Of a DNA stretch of 64,000 nt, positions 1 through 7,477 are shown in pieces. Both the position numbers and the translations under genes were made by a program. Under the pieces are notes generated by a model. It was not told where the DNA came from. It ran no database searches and worked only from the letters and a program-made list of their open reading frames with translations. The DNA is from Ga0077527 sp964433345 (GTDB lineage Bacteria; Pseudomonadota; Gammaproteobacteria; Burkholderiales; SG8-41), in the NCBI GenBank assembly GCA_964433345.1, contig CAYSQJ010000006.1:124001-188000 (forward strand), read 5' to 3'. The first letter of the stretch is position 1. Each line of letters starts with the position of its first letter.

Positions 1-452
1 CATTTCGTCGGACGCCAATTTTTTGCAGCATCACCATGACATGCACAGGCTTCGCCGTGCGCAGCGGCAACCAGTTCCTGCAGGATGCCGCACTGCGCAA
101 CAGCTTGATGCGCATCGCAACGCTTGCGCAATTCACAAAGCTGCAGTTCAAGTGCGCGCATCGACTGCAGGCGCACACGAACCCTCTCCAACTGCGCCTC
201 GATCAACTGATCAATATCCCCGCAATCACTGCCTGATGCTTCCAGGAAACCCAGCAATCGCCGGATATCCGCAAGCGGAATGTCCAGGGCACGGCAATGC
301 CGGACAAATGACAACTGCTCCAGATGGGCCTGCCCGTAGGCTCTATACCCGTTTGCCTGCCGTGTCGCGGGCACCAGCAGGCCTTCCCGCTCGTAATAGC
401 GGATCGTTTCAACATCCACACCGGTGGCCGCAGCCAATTCCCCTATACGCAT
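1..452 (-). CDS. cadR: MerR-family Cd/Pb-responsive regulator (CadR/PbrR type), cut by window edge
   Basis: Reading leftwards from the ATG at 452, the frame stays open to base 1 and gives about 150 residues. That is nearly the whole family length, so only a few C-terminal residues are missing. The N-terminal winged helix-turn-helix is typical (MRIGELAAATGVDVETIRYY). The effector region has Cys77, Cys112 and Cys121 at the places of the metal-binding cysteines of CadR/PbrR, then a Cys136/Cys138 pair near the tail. Known members distort a promoter with a long spacer when Cd, Pb or Zn binds, and activate the divergent gene. Here that gene is the CDF transporter at 546, with the dyad at 485-515 between them. 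The exact metal cannot be read from sequence. Confidence 0.9.
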   Translation of the reverse strand, partial: MRIGELAAATGVDVETIRYYEREGLLVPATRQANGYRAYGQAHLEQLSFVRHCRALDIPLADIRRLLGFLEASGSDCGDIDQLIEAQLERVRVRLQSMRALELQLCELRKRCDAHQAVAQCGILQELVAAAHGEACACHGDAAKNWRPTK

Positions 453-484
453 AAACGCCTCCCGTGCATACGATGATAAAGTGC

Positions 485-515
485 TTGACCCCGTAGCGGC
501 TACAGAGTTTCAAAT
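485..515 (+). promoter_or_regulatory. MerR-type operator/promoter of the CDF gene
   Basis: A -35 TTGACC (485-490) is followed after 19 bp by a -10-like TCAAAT (510-515). The spacer holds a perfect dyad, GTAGC-G-GCTAC (493-503). A 19 bp spacer with a central dyad is the hallmark of MerR-family promoters. It points to the CDF gene at 546 and lies 33 bp from the start of the divergent cadR-like gene. Confidence 0.75.
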
Positions 516-545
516 AAGCGAAAATTTTCTGAATTGTAGGACTTG

Positions 546-1187
546 ATGAGCGCCAATTGCTGTACCCCGCCTCCGGTTGCGGCTGTAGACCCGGTATACC
601 GTCGTATCCTGTGGATTGCGCTGGTCGCAAACGCGGCCATGTTTTTTGTCGAAATCGGCGCCAGCGCGTTCGCGGATTCGACCGCATTACTGGCCGATGC
701 CGTGGATTTTTTTGGTGATGCGGCGAACTACGGAATTTCGCTTGCCGTATTGGCGCTCGCCCCGGTCTGGCGTTCCCGCGCGGCACTCATCAAGGGCTGC
801 ACGATGGGATTGTTCGGCATTTTCGTAATCGGGAAAGTAATTTGGAGTGCCGCCGCCGGATCATCTCCGGAGCCATTGGCGATGGGTGCCGTCGCAATAC
901 TGGCGCTGCTTACGAATGTCGGCGTCGCCATGATGTTGTATCGCTACCGCGGTGGCGATGCCAACATGCGCTCCGTGTGGCTGTGCAGTCGCAACGACGC
1001 AATCGGCAATGTTGCGGTCATGTTTGCCGCTCTCGGCGTGTTCGGCACCGGCAGTGGCTGGCCCGACCTCGCGGTTGCGGCAGCACTGGGCATACTTGCA
1101 CTTTCTGCAGCCCAGTCCGTCGTCAGGCAGTCGCTGCACGAATTAAAGAGTCCCGCCGGAAATTTGCGCCATGATTCACCGGATTGA
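546..1187 (+). CDS. Short cation diffusion facilitator (CDF) transporter
   Basis: A predicted six-helix inner-membrane metal/proton antiporter of 213 residues. TM2 carries the CDF metal-site motif DxxxD in LLADAVDFFGDAANY. In TM5 the usual HxxxD is CSRND, so a Cys stands where His or Asp normally sits. The cytoplasmic C-terminal domain of classic CzcD/YiiP proteins (about 300 residues) is absent. The ATG at 546 is preferred to the TTG directly before it. The gene is divergent from a CadR/PbrR-type regulator and has a MerR-type promoter, so export of Cd, Zn or Pb is likely; this is inference. Its end overlaps the next gene by 17 bases. Confidence 0.85.
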   Translation: MSANCCTPPPVAAVDPVYRRILWIALVANAAMFFVEIGASAFADSTALLADAVDFFGDAANYGISLAVLALAPVWRSRAALIKGCTMGLFGIFVIGKVIWSAAAGSSPEPLAMGAVAILALLTNVGVAMMLYRYRGGDANMRSVWLCSRNDAIGNVAVMFAALGVFGTGSGWPDLAVAAALGILALSAAQSVVRQSLHELKSPAGNLRHDSPD

Positions 1188-1749
1188 TCCGGGGCTTTGC
1201 CGGGCCGCGTCAACACTGCTGCTCCTGCTTACACAGGCAGGTACTGCTTTTGCACACACCATCATCGACAAGCCGCCCCCGCAACAGGAATCCCACGACA
1301 CCAATCACCCATTGGTGCTGGCAACGGAAAGCGATTTTCTGGCTCCTTTACTGGCCCTGCACAAGGAGGCCCTTTCCATTTCCATCATCACGGCATCGCA
1401 GGCAAAACAGGAAAAAATCAGGGAATATGCGAAGCAGGCGATCACCAGACATCGCGGGCAAATTGCCAGGCTGAATGCCCTGCTGAAGCAGCACAGCCAC
1501 GGCGACAAACCCGACTTTCATGTGTTGCCCGCAGAGCCCGAACTCAAACAGTCGTCCGGCGCAGCAGTTGACCGACAATACCTGCGCTTAATGATACGCC
1601 TGACCTCCGAAAAAATAGAACTTGCCGAGTTCGCCAGTGGCACAGCCAAGGCAAAATCGGTGCGTCAATTCGCGGAAGCAACCATCGATAAAAGCTTCAG
1701 TGAACTTCTGCTGCTGAGCCGCTGGCTCGATCACTCCTCGCCACAGTAA
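1171..1749 (+). CDS. Exported His-containing helical protein, unknown function
   Basis: A 192-residue protein with an N-terminal signal peptide (hydrophobic stretch LLLLLTQAGTAFA near residues 15-28) and a mostly helical remainder with many Ala, Lys and Glu and scattered His. The spacing recalls small periplasmic four-helix proteins such as DUF305 or DUF4142, but I do not see their diagnostic motifs and do not assign the family. It starts inside the end of the CDF gene, which suggests translational coupling, and precedes lspA. A periplasmic metal-binding or stress role in the cadR-CDF-lspA unit is possible but unproven. Confidence 0.7.
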   Translation: MIHRIDPGLCRAASTLLLLLTQAGTAFAHTIIDKPPPQQESHDTNHPLVLATESDFLAPLLALHKEALSISIITASQAKQEKIREYAKQAITRHRGQIARLNALLKQHSHGDKPDFHVLPAEPELKQSSGAAVDRQYLRLMIRLTSEKIELAEFASGTAKAKSVRQFAEATIDKSFSELLLLSRWLDHSSPQ

Positions 1750-1783
1750 CAGGCTCCGGCCCCAATAACGGGAAAGAACCAGC

Positions 1784-2296
1784 ATGGTGCACGGACGAAC
1801 CTGGTGGCAGTGGATGCTGGTGTCCGCATTGATCATTGCCGCAGACCAGGCCGCCAAATATGCGATCGTCACATTGACGCCGCATGGCGCAAGTTACCCC
1901 GTCACCTCCTATTTCAATCTGGTCCACGTCTGGAACCTGGGGGCGGCATTCAGCTTTCTTGCCGATGCCGGGGGATGGCAGCGTTATGTCTTTATTGCAC
2001 TGGGCATCGGCATTTCAACGGCGCTGGCCGTTCTGCTGTACCGGGGCCTCGTGAACCGGCTAGAGGCTCCGGCGTTTGCGTTGATCATCGGAGGCGCGCT
2101 TGGCAACGTAACCGATCGCATTGCTCGCGGTTATGTCGTCGACTACCTCGACTTCCACTGGCAGGGCTGGCATTGGCCCGCGTTCAATATCGCGGACATT
2201 GCGATAACCACAGGAGCAGTCCTGCTGGTTGCCGCAAGCCGGCGCGAATCCAGTGTCTCCGCGAATCAGGAAATCACCCATTCAAAAAATGATTAA
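1784..2296 (+). CDS. lspA: Lipoprotein signal peptidase (signal peptidase II), accessory copy
   Basis: A 170-residue inner-membrane aspartyl protease that cleaves prolipoprotein signal peptides. Four hydrophobic helices are visible. The two catalytic aspartates lie in the conserved blocks GGALGNVTDR...VVDYLDF and FNIADIAI. It sits among metal-resistance genes, not beside ileS where the housekeeping copy usually lies. This placement matches accessory lspA genes of cad/pbr/czc islands (PbrC of the lead operon is such a peptidase). It could mature a metal-binding lipoprotein of the island, such as the one at 12017. That link is inference. Confidence 0.95.
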   Translation: MVHGRTWWQWMLVSALIIAADQAAKYAIVTLTPHGASYPVTSYFNLVHVWNLGAAFSFLADAGGWQRYVFIALGIGISTALAVLLYRGLVNRLEAPAFALIIGGALGNVTDRIARGYVVDYLDFHWQGWHWPAFNIADIAITTGAVLLVAASRRESSVSANQEITHSKND

Positions 2297-2366
2297 AAAA
2301 CTTGCCGCCAAAATCTGACAGCGCCATCATGGCCGAAAATTCCCGGAAAGTCCGGCATATTCCATC

Positions 2367-2831
2367 ATGAATATCGACACAAGCTACACCACGAAAAATC
2401 CGGACAACGTCCAGATTCGACGCTACCTGTACCTGATGTTCGCAGCCTGGCTGATTGCAACCGTTGCGACAGCCGGCAGTCTTTTCATGAGTGAAGTCAT
2501 GGAACGGACTCCATGCGTGTTGTGCTGGTATCAGCGCATTGCAATGTTTCCTTTGGTAATCATCCTTGCCGCAGGCATGTTGCCGCCTGACAGGAACAGC
2601 GTGCGTTATGCGCTGCCGTTGGCGGTGGCCGGTGGATTGATTGCCTTGTATCACTGCATGATTTACCTTGACGTCATACCGGAAAGCCTGCAGCCCTGTA
2701 CGCAGGGCATTTCGTGCAGGGATGCCGACATCCACCTGATTGGTTTTGTCACCATCCCCCTGTTATCGCTACTGGCATTCATATTATTGACAGCGCTGCT
2801 GCTTGCGGCGTGGAAGGTGGGGAAAAAATGA
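2367..2831 (+). CDS. dsbB: Disulfide bond formation protein B (DsbB/BdbC-like quinone reductase)
   Basis: A 154-residue four-helix inner-membrane protein that reoxidises a periplasmic thiol oxidase and passes electrons to quinone. The first redox pair is CVLC after TM1 and the second is CTQGISC in the large periplasmic loop. Size and motifs fit the compact BdbC/DsbB group found beside DsbA-like oxidases in metal and conjugation islands. The stop overlaps the start of the next gene (ATGA), so the two are probably co-translated and work as a pair. Confidence 0.92.
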   Translation: MNIDTSYTTKNPDNVQIRRYLYLMFAAWLIATVATAGSLFMSEVMERTPCVLCWYQRIAMFPLVIILAAGMLPPDRNSVRYALPLAVAGGLIALYHCMIYLDVIPESLQPCTQGISCRDADIHLIGFVTIPLLSLLAFILLTALLLAAWKVGKK

Positions 2832-3499
2832 AACTGCAGATCATCATCGCCGGTACCGTAATTCTCATTGTCGGCACATTTCTGGTCGCAACGAAACTCT
2901 ACAAGGAACAACAGCAAGAAGTCATGCAGCAAACCGTCGAGAAAGTCGCGACAAAAACAAACTCTCCCGTCAAGCGCCCCGATGCCCCGATGATCGGCAC
3001 CATCATGGCGAAAGTGGAGATTGTCGAATTTTTTGATCCTGCGTGTGAGGGATGCCGTGCATTTCATCCCTACGTCAAATCAGTACTTGAAAACAACAAG
3101 CACCGGGTACGTCTCAGCCTTCGCTACGCCACGTTTCACGCCGGATCGGACTACGTTGCCCAGGTGCTGGAAGCAGCACGCCTCCAGGGCCAGGATTTGT
3201 ATCTCAAGGTACTGGAAAAGGTACTGGAAACCCAACCTGTATGGGCCAACCACGCGAACCCACGGCCGGAACTGATCTGGGACCTGGTCGCAGACACGGG
3301 CCTGGATATCCAGCGCGCCAAAAAAGAGATGAATGATCCGTCAATTATCGCGCGCCTGAAGCGGGATGCGAGTGACATCGCCGAACTCGGCATACGTCGA
3401 ACACCAACCTTTTTTGTCAATGGAAAACTGCTGCGTGAATTCAGCCCCGCAGGTCTTGCGCAGCAGGTCGCCGAAGAAGTCAGCGCCAGTTACAGGTGA
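2828..3499 (+). CDS. Membrane-anchored DsbA-family thiol oxidoreductase
   Basis: A 223-residue protein with one N-terminal membrane anchor, a Gln/Lys-rich linker and a thioredoxin/DsbA domain. The active site is CEGC in EFFDPACEGCRAF, and the cis-proline loop is RRTPTFFVNGK. The ATG at 2828 overlaps the dsbB stop. It probably introduces or isomerises disulfides in periplasmic proteins and is recharged by the DsbB encoded just before it. Nearby cysteine-containing exported proteins (CzcI-like proteins, porins with a Cys pair) are plausible clients, but nothing in the sequence names the substrate. Confidence 0.9.
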   Translation: MKLQIIIAGTVILIVGTFLVATKLYKEQQQEVMQQTVEKVATKTNSPVKRPDAPMIGTIMAKVEIVEFFDPACEGCRAFHPYVKSVLENNKHRVRLSLRYATFHAGSDYVAQVLEAARLQGQDLYLKVLEKVLETQPVWANHANPRPELIWDLVADTGLDIQRAKKEMNDPSIIARLKRDASDIAELGIRRTPTFFVNGKLLREFSPAGLAQQVAEEVSASYR

Positions 3500-3628
3500 A
3501 CTCGGAATCATCCGATTTCCAGCCAGGCCGTTTTAATAACTTAAAGTCAGAATCCAGGAGCACGGATTGAAACTCAAACCGGCGAAGTCCGTTCAGTGCC
3601 GCGAACCAAGTGCCCCGGCACCGGTCTT

Positions 3629-3650
3629 CAGAATCCCGATTCTGGTTTTA
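3629..3650 (+). terminator. Possible Rho-independent terminator after dsbA
   Basis: CAGAATC (3629-3635) and GATTCTG (3638-3644) can pair around a very short loop and are followed by GTTTTA. The stem is AT-rich and the U-run short, so the call is tentative. It fits the end of the cdf-to-dsbA transcript before the czc promoter. Confidence 0.4.
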
Positions 3651-3674
3651 ACCTTATGCAGGCAAACATTGCAT

Positions 3675-3702
3675 TTGAAACGCCCATGGGCTGTGGTAGA
3701 GT
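3675..3702 (+). promoter_or_regulatory. Putative sigma-70 promoter of the czcI-like gene
   Basis: TTGAAA (3675-3680), a 16 bp spacer and TAGAGT (3697-3702). Transcription would start near 3709, only a few bases before the in-frame GTG at 3713, which implies a near-leaderless mRNA. The second czcI-like gene (20880) has its -10 box at the same distance from the start codon. Confidence 0.5.
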
Positions 3703-3712
3703 GCCGCGCATC

Positions 3713-4084
3713 GTGAACCCGTTGCCTCGCCGAATTTTTCAAATAAGAAAACAGATCGTCAGACTGCTGCTGGCATTTTTTATGGCCAACACGCTGATGG
3801 CAGGCACGGGGCTTGCGGCTCCCGCGGCATGGCTGGAACACGAGAAAAGCCATTTCGTTGCATGGAACGACACGGGATCTCCCGACAGCCCGCAATCGTC
3901 TCCGGACCAGCCGGCCGGCAAAACACAAAACAAGCACGACTGTCATGCCAGCCACTACTTCCAGTGTCATGTGGCTGGGATCTCACTGACATTTTCAAAG
4001 GGCACCTCGTCCCCGCCACCGGATTTATTTCTGGTGTTCGCCCCCCAAGGGGCAACTGGCGCCCCTTTCAGACCTCCTCGCTAA
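3713..4084 (+). CDS. CzcI-like small exported metal-resistance protein
   Basis: About 123 residues from the GTG at 3713. It has a signal peptide (VRLLLAFFMANTLMAGTGLA), then a short His/Cys segment (HDCHASHYFQCHVAG) and a Pro-rich C-terminus. This small exported protein directly upstream of czcC matches the position and style of CzcI, a proposed periplasmic modulator of Czc efflux. Similarity is by architecture and context, not by strong motif. ATGs at 3656 and 3686 are in frame, but both lie upstream of the predicted -10 box, so I favour the GTG. The family is poorly conserved, so function is tentative. Confidence 0.65.
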   Translation: MNPLPRRIFQIRKQIVRLLLAFFMANTLMAGTGLAAPAAWLEHEKSHFVAWNDTGSPDSPQSSPDQPAGKTQNKHDCHASHYFQCHVAGISLTFSKGTSSPPPDLFLVFAPQGATGAPFRPPR

Positions 4085-4229
4085 ACGCTGATCCCGCTTT
4101 GCTGCGCGCGTCACACCGGTAATCCGGCGTTTGACGCAAGACGGCCTTCGGCCGCCTGTCGCAGCCTTTCCGTTCTTGAACGTCCTACGCATCCGGCGCT
4201 TGCCGTCGGAGCTTTTGGAAGGGATTAGC

Positions 4230-5579
4230 ATGGTTTGTCGTAACACATGGTCGCGTATCGCGATCACTGCGTCGGCTGTCTTTCTGCCCATGTCGGGCAG
4301 TCCGGCAATCGCAGCAGACGCGGTCATCACTGCAAAGCCGGACACGGTGCATGTTTATGCCGGCAATACAAAAAACCGGCCAATTGCGTCGCTCACTCTG
4401 GTGCAGGCGCTTGAGCGGGCATTCAAGAAAAACCTTGAACTGTCCGCGTTTACCCACGAATTGCGCGCAAACGAGGCCACCGTTGCGCAGGCCGGCGCGA
4501 TACCCAACCCCGTTCTGGATCTGATCAGCGACAACCGCGGCAACACGCGCGTGAAGAACGACGGCGATCAGACGACGTCGATCCAGGTCGGGCAACTGAT
4601 CGAACTCGGCGGCAAGCGCTCCGCCCGAGTCCGGATCGCCGAAGCCGGACGGGACCTGGCGAACTGGGACTACGAGGCGAAACGCATCGACGTGCTGATG
4701 CAGACATCGCGCTACTTCATCGACACGCTGGCGGCACAGCAAGCGGTACAGCTCGCGGAAGAGACGCTGAAGCTGGCACAGGATGCCGCAAGTGCCGTCG
4801 GCAAGCGCGTTCTCGCAGGAAAAGTTTCTCCTCTCGAAGAAACCAAGGCCCGCCTTTCCCTCTCCGCCGCGCAAATCGAATCGGATCAGGTCCGGCGCCA
4901 GTTGCTCACCGCACGCAAAAACCTCGCATCCATGTGGGGCGAACAGGAGCCGTCGTTCGAACTCGTCACCGGCAATATCGAGACCTTGCCGGCGTTGCCT
5001 GCTTACTCCGAGCTGACCGCACGTATCCGCAACAACCCCGATCTGGCGCGCTGGAACACCGAAATCGCGCGCCGCCAGGCGAATATAGATGCCGAAAAAG
5101 CCAAAGCGATACCCGACGTCACTCTCAGTGTGGGCAGGACACGCTTCAGTCAGTTCGAAGACCACGCCTACATGGTCGGCATTTCAATTCCGATCCCGCT
5201 TTTCGACCGGAATCGCGGCGGCATCCTCGAAGCGAATCGCCGGCTCGACAAGGCCGGCGACGAGCAGCGTGCCGCGGAAATCCGGTTGGTCAACGCCCTC
5301 TCGGAGAGCTTTCAGCGGCTGAGCGCAATTCGCAACGAGATCGAATTGCTGCGCAGCGACATCCTGCCCGGTGCGACCAGCGCCTACGCGGGCGCAACCA
5401 AAGGCTATCAGCTGGGCAAATTCGGCATTCTCGACGTGCTGGATGGACAGCGGACGCTGTTCCAGGCACGCACCCAGTATCTGAAGGCGCTGGCGGACTA
5501 CCACCGCAGCTACAACGAAATCGAACGCCTGATCGGCGGCACGCTGACCGCAACACCGCCGGTCACCGGCAAACCATAG
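4230..5579 (+). CDS. czcC: Heavy-metal efflux outer-membrane channel (CzcC/TolC family)
   Basis: A 449-residue outer-membrane factor from the ATG at 4230, which follows a GGAAGG ribosome-binding site and starts a clean signal peptide ending ...GSPAIAADA. Two repeated helical/beta halves typical of TolC are visible (LTLVQALERAFKKNLEL..., QVGQLIELGGKR..., ISIPIPLFDRNRGGILE). It forms the exit duct for the CzcB-CzcA pump and exports divalent cations across both membranes. Order czcC-czcB-PII-like-czcA and short gaps indicate one operon. An in-frame TTG at 4131 would lengthen the N-terminus by 33 residues but has no signal-peptide logic. Confidence 0.93.
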   Translation: MVCRNTWSRIAITASAVFLPMSGSPAIAADAVITAKPDTVHVYAGNTKNRPIASLTLVQALERAFKKNLELSAFTHELRANEATVAQAGAIPNPVLDLISDNRGNTRVKNDGDQTTSIQVGQLIELGGKRSARVRIAEAGRDLANWDYEAKRIDVLMQTSRYFIDTLAAQQAVQLAEETLKLAQDAASAVGKRVLAGKVSPLEETKARLSLSAAQIESDQVRRQLLTARKNLASMWGEQEPSFELVTGNIETLPALPAYSELTARIRNNPDLARWNTEIARRQANIDAEKAKAIPDVTLSVGRTRFSQFEDHAYMVGISIPIPLFDRNRGGILEANRRLDKAGDEQRAAEIRLVNALSESFQRLSAIRNEIELLRSDILPGATSAYAGATKGYQLGKFGILDVLDGQRTLFQARTQYLKALADYHRSYNEIERLIGGTLTATPPVTGKP

Positions 5580-5594
5580 CCAGGAGCTTGAACC

Positions 5595-7112
5595 GTGAAC
5601 AGAAAATCCACCGTATTAACACTGGGCATCATCGCTGCAGGCGCATTGATCGGCCTGCTCATCATGTTCGGCGGTCCGTCTTTAAAGGGAGCGGACGAAC
5701 ACGGCCATGATGAAAAAACAGCAGCACATTCCGACACTGAAAAAAAACCAGAACCCGGTAAAGGCCCGCATGGCGGCCGGCTGCTCGCCAGCGGCAATTT
5801 TTCGGTCGAGGTAGCCATTTACGAACAGGGAGTGCCGCCGGAATTCCGGGTATACCCGTTCGAAAACGGCAAACCCGTCAATCCGGAAAACGTTAAATTA
5901 ACAATAATAATCAACAGGTTAGGATCGACTCCGGAAACCATCGATTTTGCCGGCCGGCAGGACTACCTGCGTGGCGGCAAGGAAATCGTCGAGCCGCACT
6001 CCTTCGCAGTACAGGTGGTCGCCGAATACCAGGGCCAGCGCCACAACTGGAGCTACGAACAGTTCGAGGGCCGGATCACCATGGATGATGTCACCGCGAA
6101 AACTGCCGGCATCCGGATTGAAACCGCAGCACCGGCGCCCATCCGCTCGATGCTGCAGCTTCAGGGCGAAATCCAGTTCAACCAGGATCGCGTCGTCCGC
6201 ATCGTACCCCGACTCGGCGGCGTCATCACCCGCGCGGGCACCAGTCTCGGTGACCGCGTCAAACGCGGCGACGTGCTGGCCGTTCTCGAAAGTCAGGACC
6301 TCGGCAATCTGAAAGGTGAATATCTGGCCGCGCATCAGCGCCTGGGTCTGGCCCGCACCACGTTCGATCGCGAGAAAAAACTCTGGGAGGAAAAAATCTC
6401 CGCAGAACAGGATTATCTCGCCAGCCGCCAGGCACTGAGCGAGGCCGAGATCGCGCAACGCAATGCGGAACAGAAGCTGCTCGGTCTGGGCTTATCGCTG
6501 AATGCGATTCAGCGCCAGGATCCCGATGGCCTGACCCGGCTGGAGATCCGCGCACCGATCGATGGCGTGGTCATCGAGAAAAAAATCTCCGCGGGCGAAG
6601 CCGTCAGCGCGGATGCCGCCATGTACGTCATCGCCGATCTGGCCACTGTCTGGGCCGACATGACGATCTATCCCGCTGATCTGAACCGCGTGAAAGTCGG
6701 CCAGAAGGTCAAGGTCAAGGCGGCCGCGCTCGGAACCGAAGCCGATGGCGTTATTTCCCATGTCGGCGCGTTGATCGGCGAGCAGTCCCGTACGGCGAAA
6801 GCGCGGGTAACGCTGCGCAATCCGGATCAACGCTGGCGCCCGGGGCTGTTCGTCAGTATCGAGGTGGTTCAGGACGAGACCGTAGTGCCGGTTGCCGTTC
6901 CGCTGAGTGCCATCCAGACGCTGCGCGACTGGAAAGTCGTGTTTGCGCGTTTTGGCGATGTGTTCGAAGCGCGGCCGGTCGAACTCGGCCGCAGTGACGG
7001 CAGTCTCGTCGAAATCGTCAAGGGCCTGGCTCCCGGAACGCTGTACGCCGCAAGCAACAGTTTTGTACTGAAAGCGGATATCGGCAAAGCCGGTGCCAGC
7101 CATGACCACTGA
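5595..7112 (+). CDS. czcB: RND heavy-metal efflux periplasmic adaptor (CzcB)
   Basis: A 505-residue membrane-fusion protein. An N-terminal anchor (residues 8-27) is followed by a His/Asp/Glu-rich stretch (DEHGHDEKTAAHSD) that may bind metal. Next come an extra N-terminal beta domain, the barrel-sandwich half-motifs (RIVPRLGGVITRAGTSLGDRVKRGD and TRLEIRAPIDGVVIEKKIS), a coiled-coil hairpin between them and membrane-proximal domains. It ends in GASHDH. It links CzcA to CzcC and may present metal to the pump. It lies 15 bases after czcC and 11 bases before the PII-like gene. Confidence 0.94.
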   Translation: MNRKSTVLTLGIIAAGALIGLLIMFGGPSLKGADEHGHDEKTAAHSDTEKKPEPGKGPHGGRLLASGNFSVEVAIYEQGVPPEFRVYPFENGKPVNPENVKLTIIINRLGSTPETIDFAGRQDYLRGGKEIVEPHSFAVQVVAEYQGQRHNWSYEQFEGRITMDDVTAKTAGIRIETAAPAPIRSMLQLQGEIQFNQDRVVRIVPRLGGVITRAGTSLGDRVKRGDVLAVLESQDLGNLKGEYLAAHQRLGLARTTFDREKKLWEEKISAEQDYLASRQALSEAEIAQRNAEQKLLGLGLSLNAIQRQDPDGLTRLEIRAPIDGVVIEKKISAGEAVSADAAMYVIADLATVWADMTIYPADLNRVKVGQKVKVKAAALGTEADGVISHVGALIGEQSRTAKARVTLRNPDQRWRPGLFVSIEVVQDETVVPVAVPLSAIQTLRDWKVVFARFGDVFEARPVELGRSDGSLVEIVKGLAPGTLYAASNSFVLKADIGKAGASHDH

Positions 7113-7123
7113 GGGGGAATGAC

Positions 7124-7465
7124 ATGAAACAGATCATCGCCATCATCAGACCGTCCGCCATCGAGCGGGTCGAGCATGCACTGCACGAGCTCGAACATTT
7201 TCCGGGCTTCACCCTGCTTCGCGTCCAGGGCGAAAGCCGCGGACGCGCACCCGGTCATGCATACAAGCCCGTCGCATGGGACATCGAGGAACACGACAAT
7301 TTCATGTTGCTTATCTTCTGCGCCGATGCACTTGCGCCGATGGTTACAGAGGCCATACGCCAGGCTGCACACACCGGCCGCCCCGGTGACGGCGTCATCG
7401 CGATCAGTGAAGTTTCCAATGTGGTGCGTATACGCACCGACGAGAGCGGCGCCGCCGCTGTATGA
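7124..7465 (+). CDS. PII-like signalling protein of metal-efflux operons
   Basis: A 113-residue protein with the PII fold pattern: MKQIIAIIRPSAIERVEHAL at the start and the C-terminal nucleotide-loop motif TGRPGDGVIAISEVSNVVRIRTDE, close to that of GlnB/GlnK. The T-loop lacks the uridylylated Tyr context of GlnB and is rich in Arg, His and Lys (GESRGRAPGHAYKP). Members of this group lie between adaptor and pump genes of Czc/Cus operons, as here. A role as a cytoplasmic ATP/metal sensor that gates CzcA is attractive but is inference. It has a good Shine-Dalgarno (GAGGGGAA). Confidence 0.85.
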   Translation: MKQIIAIIRPSAIERVEHALHELEHFPGFTLLRVQGESRGRAPGHAYKPVAWDIEEHDNFMLLIFCADALAPMVTEAIRQAAHTGRPGDGVIAISEVSNVVRIRTDESGAAAV

Positions 7466-7477
7466 CAAGGAATCGAC

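Noticed and set aside
1804..2292. Alternative 162-codon frame inside lspA
   Set aside because: The lspA reading has both catalytic Asp blocks; the other frame is Arg-rich noise.
4185..5165. A 326-codon minus-strand frame opposite czcC
   Set aside because: Shadow of a clear TolC-family gene; no recognisable features.
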